A DNA stretch of 64,000 bases from Lytechinus pictus. Taxonomy: Eukaryota > Echinodermata > Echinoidea > Temnopleuroida > Toxopneustidae. Shown here piece by piece: positions 14,601 through 29,600 of the stretch (within the stretch, counting starts at the first letter, position 1; the number at the start of each line of letters is the position of its first letter). The notes under the pieces are model-generated. The model saw only the letters and a program-made list of their open reading frames with translations. It had not been told where the DNA came from and did not search any database. The stretch is taken from the NCBI RefSeq assembly GCF_037042905.1, contig NC_087247.1, positions 35,667,420 through 35,731,419 on the forward strand, read 5' to 3'. Made by a program: the position numbers and the translations under genes.

Positions 14601-17600
14601 CAATACTTGTTAAGGGTAGGGTTTCAGACGCCAATACTTGTTAAGGGGTGCATTTCCAGAACATGGAAAATACGTGTTTAGGGTGCTTTTCGAGACCCCG
14701 TGGTCTCGCATGGTATCCACTCGTCAATGGAAGTGGCCCCCCCCCCCGGGGACATTATGCATCAGGACGTGTGATGTGATGCGTTAAAAAAGTTGTGATA
14801 TCATGCATTGGTGTAACATTATACGTTGTGACATTATCAGTTGTTGAAAGCTCTACAAAAAAACTACAGTTTCAGGAAATACACAGGAATATGAATTAGT
14901 TTGACATTATACCTCACAACAATATCAGTTGTAACAAGCCCTTCAAAAATATATTTTTGTGGCTATAGAGGTTGACATGTAGTACAGTTTCCATAAATAT
15001 ACAGGAAAATGCGTTGGTGTAACCTTGCAAGAAATCTATTATTGTATTGTGCCTTTTTCCCCAATAGCATGAAAACATATGAAATAAACTTCTCAAGATA
15101 TTCACCTTTATAAGTACAAAAAATAGGTTGAAAAAATACTGTTAGTTATTCAGTTCAGTTTTCAGTTTAGTTTATTTCATTTCCATTTTCCGATAATAAA
15201 CATAACAAACATATATATACATATGTATAAATGTACAAAACAAAATAAATGTTATAAGTATACTTCAATAATCAATTAACAAATTCGTAGGAAATAGATG
15301 AAATGTATACAATTTTTGTTCAAGATACATTTTGATGATTAGACAAATTATAGATTACAGTTAGCATGTGAAAATGAAAATGAGGGACTTATTAAAAAGC
15401 GAAGCTTGTAATTGTAAGCCCCTTAGGATAAATTTGTAGTAATCTTAATCGTATGTAATTAAAAGTAAAGTAAGACAATCTAGACGATATATGAAGAACG
15501 GCAAAATAGGTTTGAATAACAAGGAAAGAAAGGGGGGGGGGCAGTAACTACATAGGTTAGAGGGATAAGGGAATATTAAATAACTGGGGGGAAAACAAAA
15601 CAAAAAGAAACTATTATGTGCCCAGCAGAAAAGGAAAGGGGAGGAGAAAGAGAAATAGGGTCGAGAGGCAAGTATCGTGGAAAAGATAAAGCAGTTCATG
15701 TGTTTCATACATTGTACTCATTAAGGAATGAGAGTTTTAGGTGTTTTTTGAAGGTGTTTATATTTCTATATTGTTTAAGGCTTTGGTGAATACCATTCCA
15801 GTATTTGGGACCTGTATAAATGATGGTTTTTTGTGCGAGTGTGGTTCTAGTCAGAGGGGGGTGATATTGGTGTTGTATGGCTTGTCTTGTGGGGTATGTA
15901 TGGATGTCAGTGTTTTTGGTAAAGAGTGAAGTAATTGCGGTGGGTAATTCGTTTTTTGATAGCTGGAACATAAATGTTCCAAGGTTCAGGAGATAGAGAT
16001 CGTGGATTTTTAGTATTTTATTTTTTTTAAATAACGGGCTTGTATGAGCACGGTAATGGGCATTTTCAATTATTCTAACAATTCGTTTTTGAAGCAAAAA
16101 TATTCTATTAGTTTGTGTTATTTGTGAATTACCCCAGGATAAAATTCCGTAGTTCAGATAAGGGAGGATGAGGGTTGAGTAGAGGGTCAAAAGTATTTTG
16201 TGAGGTAAAAATGTTTTAAGTTTGTTGATGACACCTATGTTTCTTGCGATCACTCTACAAAGAATATCAATGTGTGTTTTCCATGATAATTTATTGTCGA
16301 TGAATATGCCAAGAAATTTTGTTGATTGGGTAGAGTCAATATTAATGCCATTAATGTTAATGTTACCATGGAGCGTTTGTATTGTGTTACTAAATAATAT
16401 GTAATTTGTCTTTTTTATGTTTAATGATAGTTTGTTCGCCCGTATATCCAAGCATGGACCGATTTCAATTCGGTATTCATAACATTAATCAAAGTTGTTG
16501 GGTCACGATGGGAGAAAAATATGTTGGAGTCGTCAGCGAACAGAATGAAAGATAATAGTTTAGAAGATTTATGGAAGTCGTTTATAAATAATATAAATAA
16601 TAGGGGGCCGAGGAGTGATCCTTGTGGTGCACCACAATTTATGTTTTCCAGGTGTGATTCGCACCCATTAACAAAAACGTATTGAGTTCTGTTAGTTAAG
16701 TAATTCCTGTACCACTCCAAGGCCTTTCCTCTAATACCGTAATAAGCGAGTTTATATAAAAGAATATCATGATCTATAGTGTCAAAGGCCTTGGAGAAGT
16801 CCAGGAATATTCCAACAGTGTGAAGGGATTTATCAATAGCTTTGATGACTTTATCGACGAGTGTAATCATAGCGTGAGTTGTTGCGTGTTTTTCACGGAA
16901 GCCATATTGGAATTCGTTGAGAATATTGCATTCGTGAATGAATTTAATCGTTCGAGTATATACAGTTCTTTCTAATATTTTTGAAAATGAAGTCAATAAT
17001 GATATGGGTCTATAGTTACCCATATCTCGGGTGTCTCCTTTTTTAAATATAGGTATGACCTTGGATTTTTTCATTTGTGAGGGGACGATACCACATGTTA
17101 TTGATAGATTGAATATGTGTGTTATTGGTGTCACAATTTCTGAGATGACGTGTTTTAGAATTTTATTCGTGATTCCATCAAAACCTGGGCTTTTTTGAGA
17201 GTTTAAGTTATTTACAATGTCTATGATCTCGAATTCTAGTATTGGGGCAAAAAATATTGTTTTGGGGTTGGGATCTTCCAGAAAACTGGAAAATACTTTT
17301 CCTGAGGGTTCGATATCTTTGGCAAGATTGGGACCAATATTTACAAAGTAATCATTCAAGCTTTGAGCAATCTCATTTACGTCTGTTATAATAGTGTCAT
17401 GTGTATTGATTTTATGAATGTGTGTTTTATCAGTGTTTTTGTTGAGCACACGATTGATTATTTTCCATGTACTTTTGATATCAAATTTATTTTTTTCAAA
17501 TTGGTTAGAGAAATATGTTTTCTTAGCATGTCGTAGAGTACATGTAAGACTGTTTTTATACCGTTTGTATTTGTGTCCATTGTGTATAGATGGATTTGCT

Positions 17601-20600
17601 TTGTATTTATAAAAAAGTATGTTTTTCTTGTTAATACAGCGTAATAGAGATAATAGTTATCCAAGGCTGACGAGGTGCCTTTTTATATTGTTTAGTGTGA
17701 GTAGTGCGTGTGATAGGTATATCTCTGTTATACAAGGCCATAAAAGAATCCATGAACAACTCAGAAGCTTCTTGAGGATCTAGACATTCCAAGACATTAG
17801 ACCAGTCCAAAAGTCGTAAGCTATTTTTTAATTTATTCATATTTTCTTGGGTTACTTTGCGAGATCCTGCTGTGTATTGTGAGGTACCATTTTTGTGAAA
17901 AGAGATATGTGAGAAAACCGGGAAGTGATCGCTTATGTCTGACAATAATATTCCTGACGTACATTGTCCATCTAGATTACTGAAAATATTATCTATGAGT
18001 GTTGCAGATGTGTTGGTTATTCTGGTTGGTTTATTGATTAGTGGGATGTAGGAGTGTGAGTACATGCAGTCTAAAAAATCCTGGCAGAGCGAGCTTTCTT
18101 CTGCATTGAGCAGGTTTATGTTAAAATCCCCCATAATAAGACAGTGTTTATTTCTTAGAATGTTAGAGGACAATATGGTTTGTAAAGATGTAATAAAGTC
18201 AAAATGAGGACATCCCGGAGGGCGATAAACAGTACCGATAATAATATTTTTATTTTCAGATGTGGTTATTTCTACAAAAAGACTTTCAAATGATGGATGC
18301 ATTATATTCAGGTCATGTAATATCGTGGCATTTAAGTTTCTTTTAATATACATAGCTACGCCTCCACCAGTTTTATCTTTTCTATTGTTATTTAAGAGTT
18401 GAAAGCCCCCCAGGTTATGAATTGGATGGGGTTCATTCCGCAACCAAGTTTCGCTCAATCCTATCACAGATAAGTTTAGTTGAGTGTTTTCGAACATGGT
18501 TCGAAGGTTAGCTAGAATTTCACTTTTTTAATTTCTCAAACAAAAAAAGAGCCTAAATGAGTTCCTAGCATATTGTTATCAGTAGTCATTCACTTTAATA
18601 TGAAATAATTTGATTTTATTATTATCTGATTAACTCTATATACAGGTACATGTGCAGCTGTTTGCATACTCGTTAACATTCATGAGTCACATGACCAGAG
18701 GTTTTAGAGGTGTAAGATTCTGTTCACAAAATCTTTGATTTTTGCACTTAAACCAATACTTTCAAAATAAATCAAGCAAAACACAATTGTATACATTACA
18801 TCAAACCTTGTTTGAGAGAAGACTGCTTCTCAAATAAAAGAAGAGGTATACCCAATTTCAAAAATCCTCATATTTGGAGGATCCAAGATATTTCACTTCC
18901 AAGCACTATACCATGCATGGCAACCTGAGCGTTAGCCACGATTAAACGATAAACAACAGCTGTGATAAGGAAACTATTAAAGAGAATAAAGATGATGGCA
19001 TGTGCTGGTAAACAGAGTTTGCATGCAAAAATAAAGAAAGAAAGAAAAAAGAACAAAAAGAAAGGTAAAGAAGGAAAAGTAAGAGGAAAGGAGAAAAGAA
19101 ATGTAAGAGAGAGAGGTTCAGAAAAATGAAATTTATGCCACTATTTTCACACTTTTAATTGTTCCTTTACATGGACATACAGACATGTTTTGCACTCATA
19201 AGTACTATGGAAGTGTTTGGTATATATTCTTATCGCGAATTCAACAACCTGCAAAAATGTTGGGACCCCGCGATTCGCTAAAAATTCTGTAAACAAAAAT
19301 AACAGCTCTTATAGTAAAAGAAAGTGCGTTGGTGTGGCATAATGCATCGCAAAGTTATCGGTTATAACAAGCCTTACAAGAAACCTATTTTTGGGAAGGT
19401 AGAGCTAGGCCAAGAGCATTAGGTTTAACATGGAAATTTTTGGTAACAAGCTGATTTTTTTCAGGATAGGTCCAGAAATATGTCTAGAATAACATACTAA
19501 AAGTCCTCATATATCCTCCTTGAGGGTTTTCCGTAATCCAAGATGGCGTCCAAAATAGCCACCATTCACAGAAAATGGACATAACCCACTCATCATCCAC
19601 CCTAGACATCAAATTTTGGTGCATATTTCATGGTTTAAAGGTGTAAAAAGAGCTATTAATACAAGGTTAGAGTGAACATAAGCAGACCAGTATACCTAAA
19701 AATCCAAGATGGCGTCTAAAATGGCCGCCAAAGCCTAAAAATCCATAATTCATCGATTACTAATGTTAGTATCTTTAATTTTGTTTCTATTTAGTGGTAC
19801 ATTTGGACAAGTTTATACAAGGATAGTCAGTGGTCAAGTATGTCCAAAAATCCAAGATTGCTTCCAAAAATGGGGTCTAAAATGGTTGCTATTACTTACA
19901 AATGGACATAGTACATTTAATATCTGCTTGAGATTATGATTGTGGTATCTAAACCATGATTTAAAGGGTCAAATATTACATTAGGAAAAGTTAAAAGGAC
20001 AGTCAGTGGTCCAGTATGTCCAAGAATCGAAGACGGCTTCTAAAAATGGAGTTTAAAATGGCCGTTTCTACATACTAATGGACATTGTTCATTTAATATC
20101 TGCCTGGCAGATATGATTTTGGTGTGTAAATCATCATGATGGTTTATAGAGCCAAATAATGTATTGACACAAGATACAAGGACAGCCAGTGGTCCAGTAT
20201 GTCCAAAAATCCAAGATGGCTTCCAAAAATAAAATCTTGATTGACTGATGTGACTGAAAAAAATGACAATTTTTTTTAAAATCCACCTGAGAGATATGAT
20301 TGTGGTGTCTATACTATGTTTTCAACGGTCAAATAATATTTTTTTTTTGACTGTTAACAATGATATATGCAGTTGTCCATTTTGCCTAAAAATCCCAGAT
20401 GGCTTCCAAAACGGCGTCTTAATAACTCCCATCATTTGAAAATAGTGTTAATTCATACAATATCCACCTGTGAGGAATAATTGCGGTTTTTAACGCTTAA
20501 ATGCATTGGGGAAAACTGATATTATGGCTTATGGTTTCAGGAGCAGGTAACAGCAGGCATTTTTCAATAATTTTACCCCCTTGGATTTTTGCACATAATG

Positions 20601-23600
20601 ACAAGCTGAATATCCTTGTTACTTGTCCTATATTTGCCAATTCACTTCTCACAGGTGGATATAAAGTATGACCGTTTTTTAAGTGATGGGAGTTACACGC
20701 CATTTTGGAAGCCCTCTTGGATTTTAATGCAAAATGGACGATTCTTTCTGTATGATTGGCTGATGATGAATTTGTTACTGAAATTCAGCATTTGTTACTA
20801 TAACAACTCTGGATGAAACAGGAGTCTCCTTCTCTACAACTCCTCTCGCCGACTCAAGCCAGCCTTCTCTCAGCTACTCAAGCCTCTCTCACCTCTCCAG
20901 CTCAACCAGTTTTCGACTTAAGCCACCCATCCTTTTAAGGGCTACACTCATTTCCCAAACATACTCTACTTTATGACCTCCACTTGCCTGTCCATTTCAC
21001 TCCTACCTCTATCCTCTATTATCTCAGTCCTTTTTAGGACTTTACACATGGTGTACCGTAAACCACATCTATGATTTTTGATACCACCATGTAAACCTTC
21101 AAACATCATATGATATAGAGATGATCAGAAATTTTCCTTTGGCTATTGTGAAATATCAATGTTTATATAATTTTCAGTTTCTGTGCATGTTGTACTAACA
21201 GTTGTACTAAAACCAATAGGCATTCACATGTCCTTTTGCTAATTTATGTACTCGAGCTATGTATTTAATATTTTTGGGGGAGGGCAGTTCACCGTTTACC
21301 CCTACCCTATTTGTGCTGGACATTCATTTTACATGCATATTATTTTCATTGATTACAGGTGCTATGGCAATGTTCAAAGCAGCCAATAAGCTTCAGATCA
21401 GTCAGAAGTATGGTCCAGAACAAGCCAAGATTTCTGTAGTACCCGCCCAGGCAGATGACACAGAGAATAATGAGTTTCAAAGCGATGAGCAGAGAAGTTC
21501 TTTGGCTGTTACCTATGAGATGCATGCCAAAGACCATGCAGGCTCTTCTCAACATGATGATGGACAAGATGCCGGAGTCCCCATGGAAGATCAATGGGAA
21601 GCAAAAGCAGAAGAAGCACATCATAGGATTGATAAGGAAGATGGAGGGAGTGAAGTTGGAGATGAAAATAGGAAAAAAACCCTTGGAAGCAAATCCATCA
21701 CTTCTGGAAGGAGCATGAGTGCTAAGGAAGGGCGTGTCAGGTTTAATATTCCATCACAGCGGGCCCAGTCAGCTGCACCAAGGTTAGCAGGAGGGGGCGT
21801 TAGAGCAGGTCTGCTTCATCCTTCAGGATTAGATAATGATGCCTTTTCGATGCTTTCTTCTGTTGACAGAACAAACTCAGAAGATGAGCTTGCAGATATT
21901 CCTGAATCAAGACTGAGTGTGTTTGATGACACTGACTTCAATGACAGCCCCACCCCTCCAAATACAAACTTTTCTGTCTCAATAATATCAAAGGCAAGTA
22001 CAAGACAATCAAGCCTTCCAGAATCTCGTATGTGCTCTGGTCTTTCGAGGTTTGAGATGGATTCTCCTTTCTGTCCGATGAGGTTACCCTTCTCCCCATT
22101 GACTGCCCCTTCACCTCTTAGTGACAGATTCCTGGATGAGGAAGGACAAGGACTGCTTGCTATGGAGCGTGGTAATGTGGTAGATGATGTAGATAGTATC
22201 ATTGATGTGGCCCCTGTCAACTACAACAGAGCTATCCCTTTCAGTGCACCACCTGAAGGGCGCAGGGCAAGACCAAATACAGCAGAACGTAAGTTTAAAT
22301 ATTTCCCTTCTTAATCAAAGGTTAAGTTTTTGAAATGACAGCATAACTTAGAAAGTATATGGACCTAGTTCATGACACTTTGACATAAGGTTAATCAAGT
22401 ATTACTGAACATCCTTTCTGAGGTTTAGGTCACATGACCAATGGTCAAAGGTCATTTAGGGTCAATGAACTGTTGAGGGAGTCAATATCAAAATCTTAAC
22501 CTAAGGTTAAGTTTTTGAAATGTCATCATAACTTAAAAAGTGTATGGACCTAGTTTATGAAACTTGGCCATAAGATTAGTCAAATATTATTTAAGATCTT
22601 GCCTCAGTTTCAAGTCACATGACCAAGGTCGAAGGTCATTTAGGGCAATGAACTTTGGCCAAGTTGGGGGTATTTTTTCAATTACCATCATAACTTTGAA
22701 AGTTTATGGATCTGATTCATAAAACCTAGACATGAAAGTAATCAAGTATCACTGAACATCCTGTTTCAGGTCACATGACTAAGGTCAAAGGTCATTTAGG
22801 GTCAACAAACTTTGGTAATGTTGGGGGTATTTGTGGAATTGTCATAACTAATGCAGGCGAGACTGCCAGAGGCGTTCCACTTGTTTGTATTAAGACAAAA
22901 ACAAATGTGTTTTCCATGTTTTTTTAAGCTGCATCAAATATAAATAATTTTTTTCTCATGAACAGGAAGGAGAGAAGAGCAAAGACCTCAGACAGCTGGA
23001 GCTGACCCCCATGTGACCTTTCAAAATGAGGTATGTTTCCAAGGTTTTAAGGCCTGTTCTCACTGACCGATGGACACAAAACGTATTCTTAAAGGACACA
23101 GCAGTTAAGCAAAATTTCGGGAGTGGCTCCATCCATTTTCATCCGCTCTAGAAATTGATAAAATTTATAGCGAAAAAGTTTGTGAAAACATAACGGAAAA
23201 GAAAGGACATGGGTAGGTAGTATGTAGCGGGGATTTCAAACGGATGTTCATCGGAAGCCTAGCGGCTGGAAGTGGATGACAGCTCCGAAAGGGTTGCCAG
23301 GGTTTTTGAATTCTTTATATATGAGATCCATACGCTTACATCCTTTCTATTTCCGTGCTAGTTATAATGTATAGACGTTCCCTGTACCTTATCTTTCCTC
23401 CCTCTTTCCGTTGTTCAGCTGCAGTGGATGTGAGTTGCGAGGAAGCCCAAAGGATGCAAAGAGGACACAGCGGATGTTTAATAGACATGGGAGTGGGACG
23501 TTTGTTGCTCGTATATGTTGCGGATTTACATTGTACACGGCGGAAAGTACGTCTGTTTTCAATTTTTGTGCAGCTCAAAACTTTTTGTGCAGATGAAATC

Positions 23601-26600
23601 ACAGTGGACGGACGCTCGATATTTAGAGCGTATGAAACACATACGCAATGAGTACACAACGGACGCATAACGTTTTCCAACGGATGGCAAGATTTTTTAA
23701 ACGTTTTATATCCCCTTTGCATCCATAATTGCAGTGGGACCGGGCCTTAAAATCATGTGCTTATTATAATAAATGCAAGTTGCATGTTCAATCATTTCAT
23801 TTCCATCAGACGTTCAAGAGAAGACAAAGTCATCACCTTCATGATCATTAGCAGACCATACTGATATACTACAGTTTTAATGAAGGGTCATTATAAATAG
23901 CAATATGATGTTATTCTCATTTCTTTCATGGGTCAAATCTCATGTTGTAAAATAAAGAAGACTCACAAAAACTTGTTTTCAAATTTCTTTTCTAGGATTT
24001 TGGAAGCATGACAGAAGAGCAGTTTCAAAAGCACTTGGACGTTGTCAGGTGGGTGAAACCTTTTTTGCTACTAACATTCTTGTTGTTTAATGTATGTCTT
24101 GATATATTGATAGCATGGTTGGAAGTTGCAATTGCTGGCTAAAGTTTTATGGTGAATGTGTGGTATTCCTGAGGCAAGCACCATCAAAGATATCTGATTG
24201 CTTTGTATCTAATAAAAAATAAATGAGACACTTCTTTTTCTTGTTGTTTTTGTTGTTCCATATGTCTTTGAGTACATGCACATGAAGAGCTTGGTTCCAA
24301 AAGGTTACCACTTTTGTTGAAAATTGATATCAAACAGACTATTTTCCTAGTAGGAACCTGTAATCAAAACAGTTTCATCCTGAATATTGAGAGCAAACCC
24401 ATGATTAAATCACACACACACACTCTTTTGTATTGCTATTCCATATTTGATTGTACAAGAAACAAGTGCATTTTAAGTATAAATAAGATTGATTTTGTAC
24501 CTTTCTTGAACAGGTCTCCTTACATGTAGAGTTTCAGTTTGATTCAACTCAATTTGTTTCAAGTTATTAGTCAATGATATACAATATATACATTGAAATG
24601 TTTCCTCTTGTGGCTTTTAATTGTAAGAAATTATCATAAAAATTGCTTACATTGACAAACCTAGGAATAAAACAATTGCACTCATGGACTTGACAAATAT
24701 TGAGGCATTATGTAGTGCATACGGATACAACAAGATTACATAATAATCAGGTAAATCATGAAGTGAATAAAGGTATTTGATCCCAGGCTGTTTCATGTGC
24801 AAGGTTACTTGATGATCCTATGGTTTGGTAAGATTACAGTCGGTAGTCTCATTACCAAGTGACATGGTTTTTAATCCAAGTCAATTTTTCTAGTATACTT
24901 TGAGAGAGACAATGAACTCTTTGAACTCTGAATAGCCAATAACTCTCTTAACCATACATGATTGTATTATATTGTTTAGTATATCAACAGTAGGGTATTG
25001 CATAAAAAGTCCCGTAAGTGCTACTTGTGTTGAATCTTTATTTCAAACAGCACGCCCACTGATCTCAGTGGCTATTTGAAAAATGATGGTCTTCAACTGG
25101 ACAAGAATTGGACAGACAGAATGATCCAGCGGTGAGTCAAATCAACTATTTGATTTTATTCTTGTCTTTGAGGCAAGCCCTGTCAACAACTGTAGTAATA
25201 ATAAGATAGATTTATAGAGGGCAGGAATGATTCACTTAGTATACAGTGTGACCTCTCTTATCCTTTCACTTATTTCCCCTTTGGTTCGATGATTGATTGA
25301 TTTGAGCTTCAACTTAGAACTTATATTATTTTCTACCCCTGAACTTATAATTTTTCAACCTATTGAAAATGAAGTAGAGATTCAAAATGAATTGAACAGA
25401 ACCCAAGGAAGTCTGGTGGTGCACTCATTTAATCTCTTGGCTGTAGTTAAAGGACAAGTCCACCCCCACAAAAAGTTGTGATTTGAAAAAAAAAAAATAT
25501 ATAACACTGAAAATTTCATCAAAATCGGATGTAAAATAAGAAAGTTATGACATTTTAAAGTTTTGCTTAACTTCACAAAACAGTTATATGCATATCCTGG
25601 TTGGTATGCAAATGAGGAGACTGATGACGTCATCCACTCACTATTTATTTTGTATTTTATTATATGAAATAGGGAATATTCTATTTTTCTCCTCATTGTC
25701 AAGTGAAACAACAATTAATTCCTCCCTGAACATGTGGAATGAGCATTGTTTAATACAATATGATTCAGTCAAGTTGGTCCTCATTGTCGAATCTATGAAA
25801 TATGAAATATTGTATAATTCAAACAATAAAAAACAAAAGAAATAGTGAGTGAGGGACATCCACTTCTCATTTGAGTTGTGCATATCACCTTTTGTGAAAA
25901 ATAAGCAAAACTTTAAAGTGTCATAACTTTCTTATTTTACATCCGATTTTGATGAAATTTTCAGTGTTTTGCGAGTTTGATTTTTCTCTTTTTATTCAAA
26001 TCAACATTTTTCTGGGGTGGACTTGACCTTTAAGCTACAACTTAGAACTTATATTATTTTCTACCCCTGAACTTATAAATTGTTCAACCTAGTGAAACTG
26101 AAGTAGAGACGCAAAATGAATTGAACAGAACCCAAAGAAGTTTGGTAGTGCACTCATTTCTCAGAATTTTCTTCAAACTCAGAATGATATGCAATTTACA
26201 TAATTTATCTAAATTAGAAATAGCAACCAATAAAACTAAAGATAATGGAAGGATCAAACTAAAATGTAAGAACCCAATTCATAAGATAAACCAATAAGGA
26301 ATGAGATGAAGATGATAAAGGATGTCTGGGTGATTATGTAATAATGGAAATAGAAACTAAAGAGTCAGGTGAGGGATGGAATGAATGGAACACCTGAAGA
26401 GAGAATAGAGAAGGAATGAAGATGACAAGAAAATCAGAGGAAAAACATTCAGAGTAGAATGAATGAATGAATGACAACTGAATATCATTAAACTCAAATA
26501 ACCTAAGTTCAGACTGCAAGGGTAATGCTGAAAAGAAATGCAAATGAACTCAAGTCTAGAGGGAAGAAAAATGTAAAACAGCTGAAGAAAACACAAGTCA

Positions 26601-29600
26601 AAGCAAATAAACAAAATGGGAAAATGACAAAATAACCATCTTACAATATTATTACCCATATCAGACATCTGAGCTGGTAATTTACTAAACCGTATTGCCC
26701 TAGATTTCATAAATATCGGTTAGGTCTCACATCCGAGCATCTTAGGACGCGTAACAGAGATACGCGTCATATTGATCCACGCAGCACAATATATGCCATA
26801 ATTACAAACAAGATGAGACAAAGACTGGGTACATATGTCACAATGGTAAAGCTTAGAGACACTGGCCCGTATTCTGAAGTCGGGTTTAACTTAAACTCAG
26901 GTTTAAAGTTGTGGTTTAAGTATGGACAGCCAATTGTTACATAATCACTAACAGTAGAAATATCATACTTCAGCTCATTCGGCTCTCAAATCATTCATAA
27001 TTGTGTAGGGAGTATAAATAGATGATTGTCTTCACCATCAATGAATCAGGAAAGAGCACAGTAAACATAAGAAACATACAACTTAATAAAAATTTTGATA
27101 CTTTTGGCTTCCCATACTTAAACCACAACTTTAAACCTGAGTTTAAGTTAAACCTGACTTCAGAATACGGGCCACTGCCTGCTCAACATGAAAAAATAGA
27201 ATCACATTCTGAAAGGATAACATTTTTCACGATTTTGCTCGAGATGTCTGATTTGGATAATGTTAAAAATATTGACTGGCTTGTCTTTGAGGAAACATCA
27301 AATATATTGCCCTTAAAAGAACCATATTGCCCTTGTCTAAAAACTTGGGCCAATATGATTCTATTGCAGGTAATATATTTGATGTTCCCCTCAAGGCAAG
27401 TCAATAATATATAAATAGTCACTGCACTTTCTAAAGATATGATTGTTAGAATAGTAATATACATTATATTTCATGTCTTCCCTCCCTCCCTCTCTCTCTC
27501 TCTCTCTCATGACATGATACAATGGCTCAGGTTGCATTACCCATTCAAAGAACCCTTTGTTCTTGTCAGTTCTAATATCTTGTATGTTTTCATACTATAT
27601 AGACATCAATTCTTAAAGATGCAAAAAGATCAAAGAGCAAAGAGTGCTGCTGATAGACGTCAGCTCCTGGAGCTTAGACAACGTCAGAGACGAAAGGCAC
27701 TTCTAGGTCACCGTCATTGTTCTTCCAGTCTCTCTCCAAACCACCAAAGTGGTAAGTTTCGTCATGTTGATCTAAACAGAGAATAACAACGACTAAAATT
27801 TCATCATTTTCAAAATCTTTAATCAAAATTATGATAAGGACATGTATCAATGTGCTACTTATGTTAGATTAAGTGGGTGCGTCGTGGTCTAGTGGTTCTG
27901 ACTCTCGCCTTTGAAACATAGGGTCGTGTGTTCGAATCGTAGCCATGGCGTATTTTCCTTCAGCAAGAAATTTATCCACACTGTGCTGCACTCGACCCAG
28001 GTGAGGTGAATGGGTACCCGGCAGGAGTAATTCCTTGCATGCACTGAGCGCCGGTGATGGTAGCTCGAGCTAAAGCCGGGGTAATAATAGCAGCGCTTTG
28101 TATCCTCTGGCAAAAAGCGCTTTATAAATCCAACTATTATTATTATTATTATTATATTTTCATCATTTATGTATTATATTTATATTGTTAAATATTATAT
28201 TTACACAAATTACTTTGTTAAAATGGAGCAGTCTTATCAAAATGGAAAAAGGTACTTTTTACAGATCTTTTGATCTTTAAATAAGTGACCTTGTTTTGTA
28301 CCTCTCTTGCAGAATTTGTTTTTGTTGCTGTGTTTATGTGTGTATAGAGTGAGTGTGAGAGGGAGAGAGAGGTTTTAAAACTTGATGGATTTAGTTTATT
28401 TTCCTTGCACATTCTTCAGTTGAAAATCTATCAACTTTGGCTTGTGATACTTAAATGTTATTTGTACCTCGTTATTTACCCACATTGTACTGTACTCAAC
28501 CCTGGTGAGGTGGTACCCTGCTGGATTGATTCTTTGAATGCACTGAGCACTGGAAGGCAGCTCGTGCTAAAGCCGGGGTAATAATAATGCTTTAGAATGC
28601 ATCATTTCTAGATATATAGCACAATATGAAATTTTTTAGAGTCTGTTTGCCCGCTGCAGAGATTGAGTGAATCAGGATTGAAAGATGACAAATACCAAGT
28701 TTCCTAGCATACATGAACATGTAGGCCACTATTGACAAGGCCTCAGTATATCTCACATTTAAGCAAAAAAAATTAAGTGAAGACATGTCTCTTTAATACA
28801 CTTAATCTTTTTATGAGAAATTTGCAATTCAGCTCATGAATATGTAATATTTTAATTTTTGGATTATATCCTCTGTGTACTTTTCAGAAGGGCGAGAGTA
28901 GACATTACTTTTAATACAACATGATATCATATGCAAACTGAATATTATCTGATTTATCTCTGCATGTATTGATATTTTTATTGTTATCGTTGAATGAGCT
29001 TTCATAAGTGTTTCCCATTTGTTAAATTGCATTATATTGCAAGTACTTGGAGAAGATAAATTTCTGTTTCAGGTATCTTTTTAGTCGTATCAGGACAACT
29101 ACCCCCTGGACAATCACCCCCCCGGACAACTACCCCCCGGACAATTACCCCCCGAGGACAATTACCCCCCGGACAATTACCCCCCGGACAATTACCCCGA
29201 GGACAACTACCCCCCGAAGACAATTACCCCCCGGAAAACTACCCCCCGGACAATTACCCCTCCCCTCCTCTCCGGCATCGATGTTAGAATCAAGCGGGGT
29301 CCACTGTAAGTCTTGGCCGGTGACACAGGTTTTCGAAATATTTTCTACTTCACCTTATCTTAATAACTTTCTCTTTCCTTTTCTCTTTTATATTTCCCTT
29401 TCTCTCTCATTTTTTTTTCTTTTTCCTTTTTTTTTTACTTCAGAGCTTGCGCCTCCAAACCTCCCATTTGGTTACGCACATATGCATCAGATAATATGTA
29501 AAGCGTCCCTCATACTACCTTTTATTTTCAAGTTTTCATAGAACAATTGAACATTCATGAAAGGACACGATTACACATAATAATCACAAATGCTGAATAT

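Larger units (their letters stand above)
15150..18590 (-). mobile_element. LINE of the CR1/L2/jockey group, nearly full ORF2, two frameshifts
   Basis: This minus-strand non-LTR retrotransposon has an apurinic-type endonuclease (18497-17631) followed by reverse transcriptase (17640-16421, then 16451-15705 in another frame) and a 3'UTR. The 3' end, near 15150, carries AAATGAAATAAACTAAA and CTGAAAACTGAA-type simple repeats, as CR1/L2-like elements do. The order of domains, the YRPISLL, GAPQGSLLGPLLF and FADDSN motifs, and the C-terminal LQKRIVRII region support this group. No ORF1 is seen, so it is probably 5'-truncated. Its orientation is opposite to the host gene whose intron it occupies. Confidence 0.9.

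Noticed and set aside
14184..14737. TTTAGGG-like phrases as an interstitial telomere repeat
   Set aside because: The units are irregular, part of longer unrelated phrases, and lie inside a TIR element.
29047..29541. A 164-codon frame with Pro-Asn-Tyr / Thr-Ile-Thr-Pro repeats, and Gly-rich frames at 31611-31953
   Set aside because: They are translations of the 15-bp tandem arrays in the foldback arms; every frame is open because 15 is divisible by 3.
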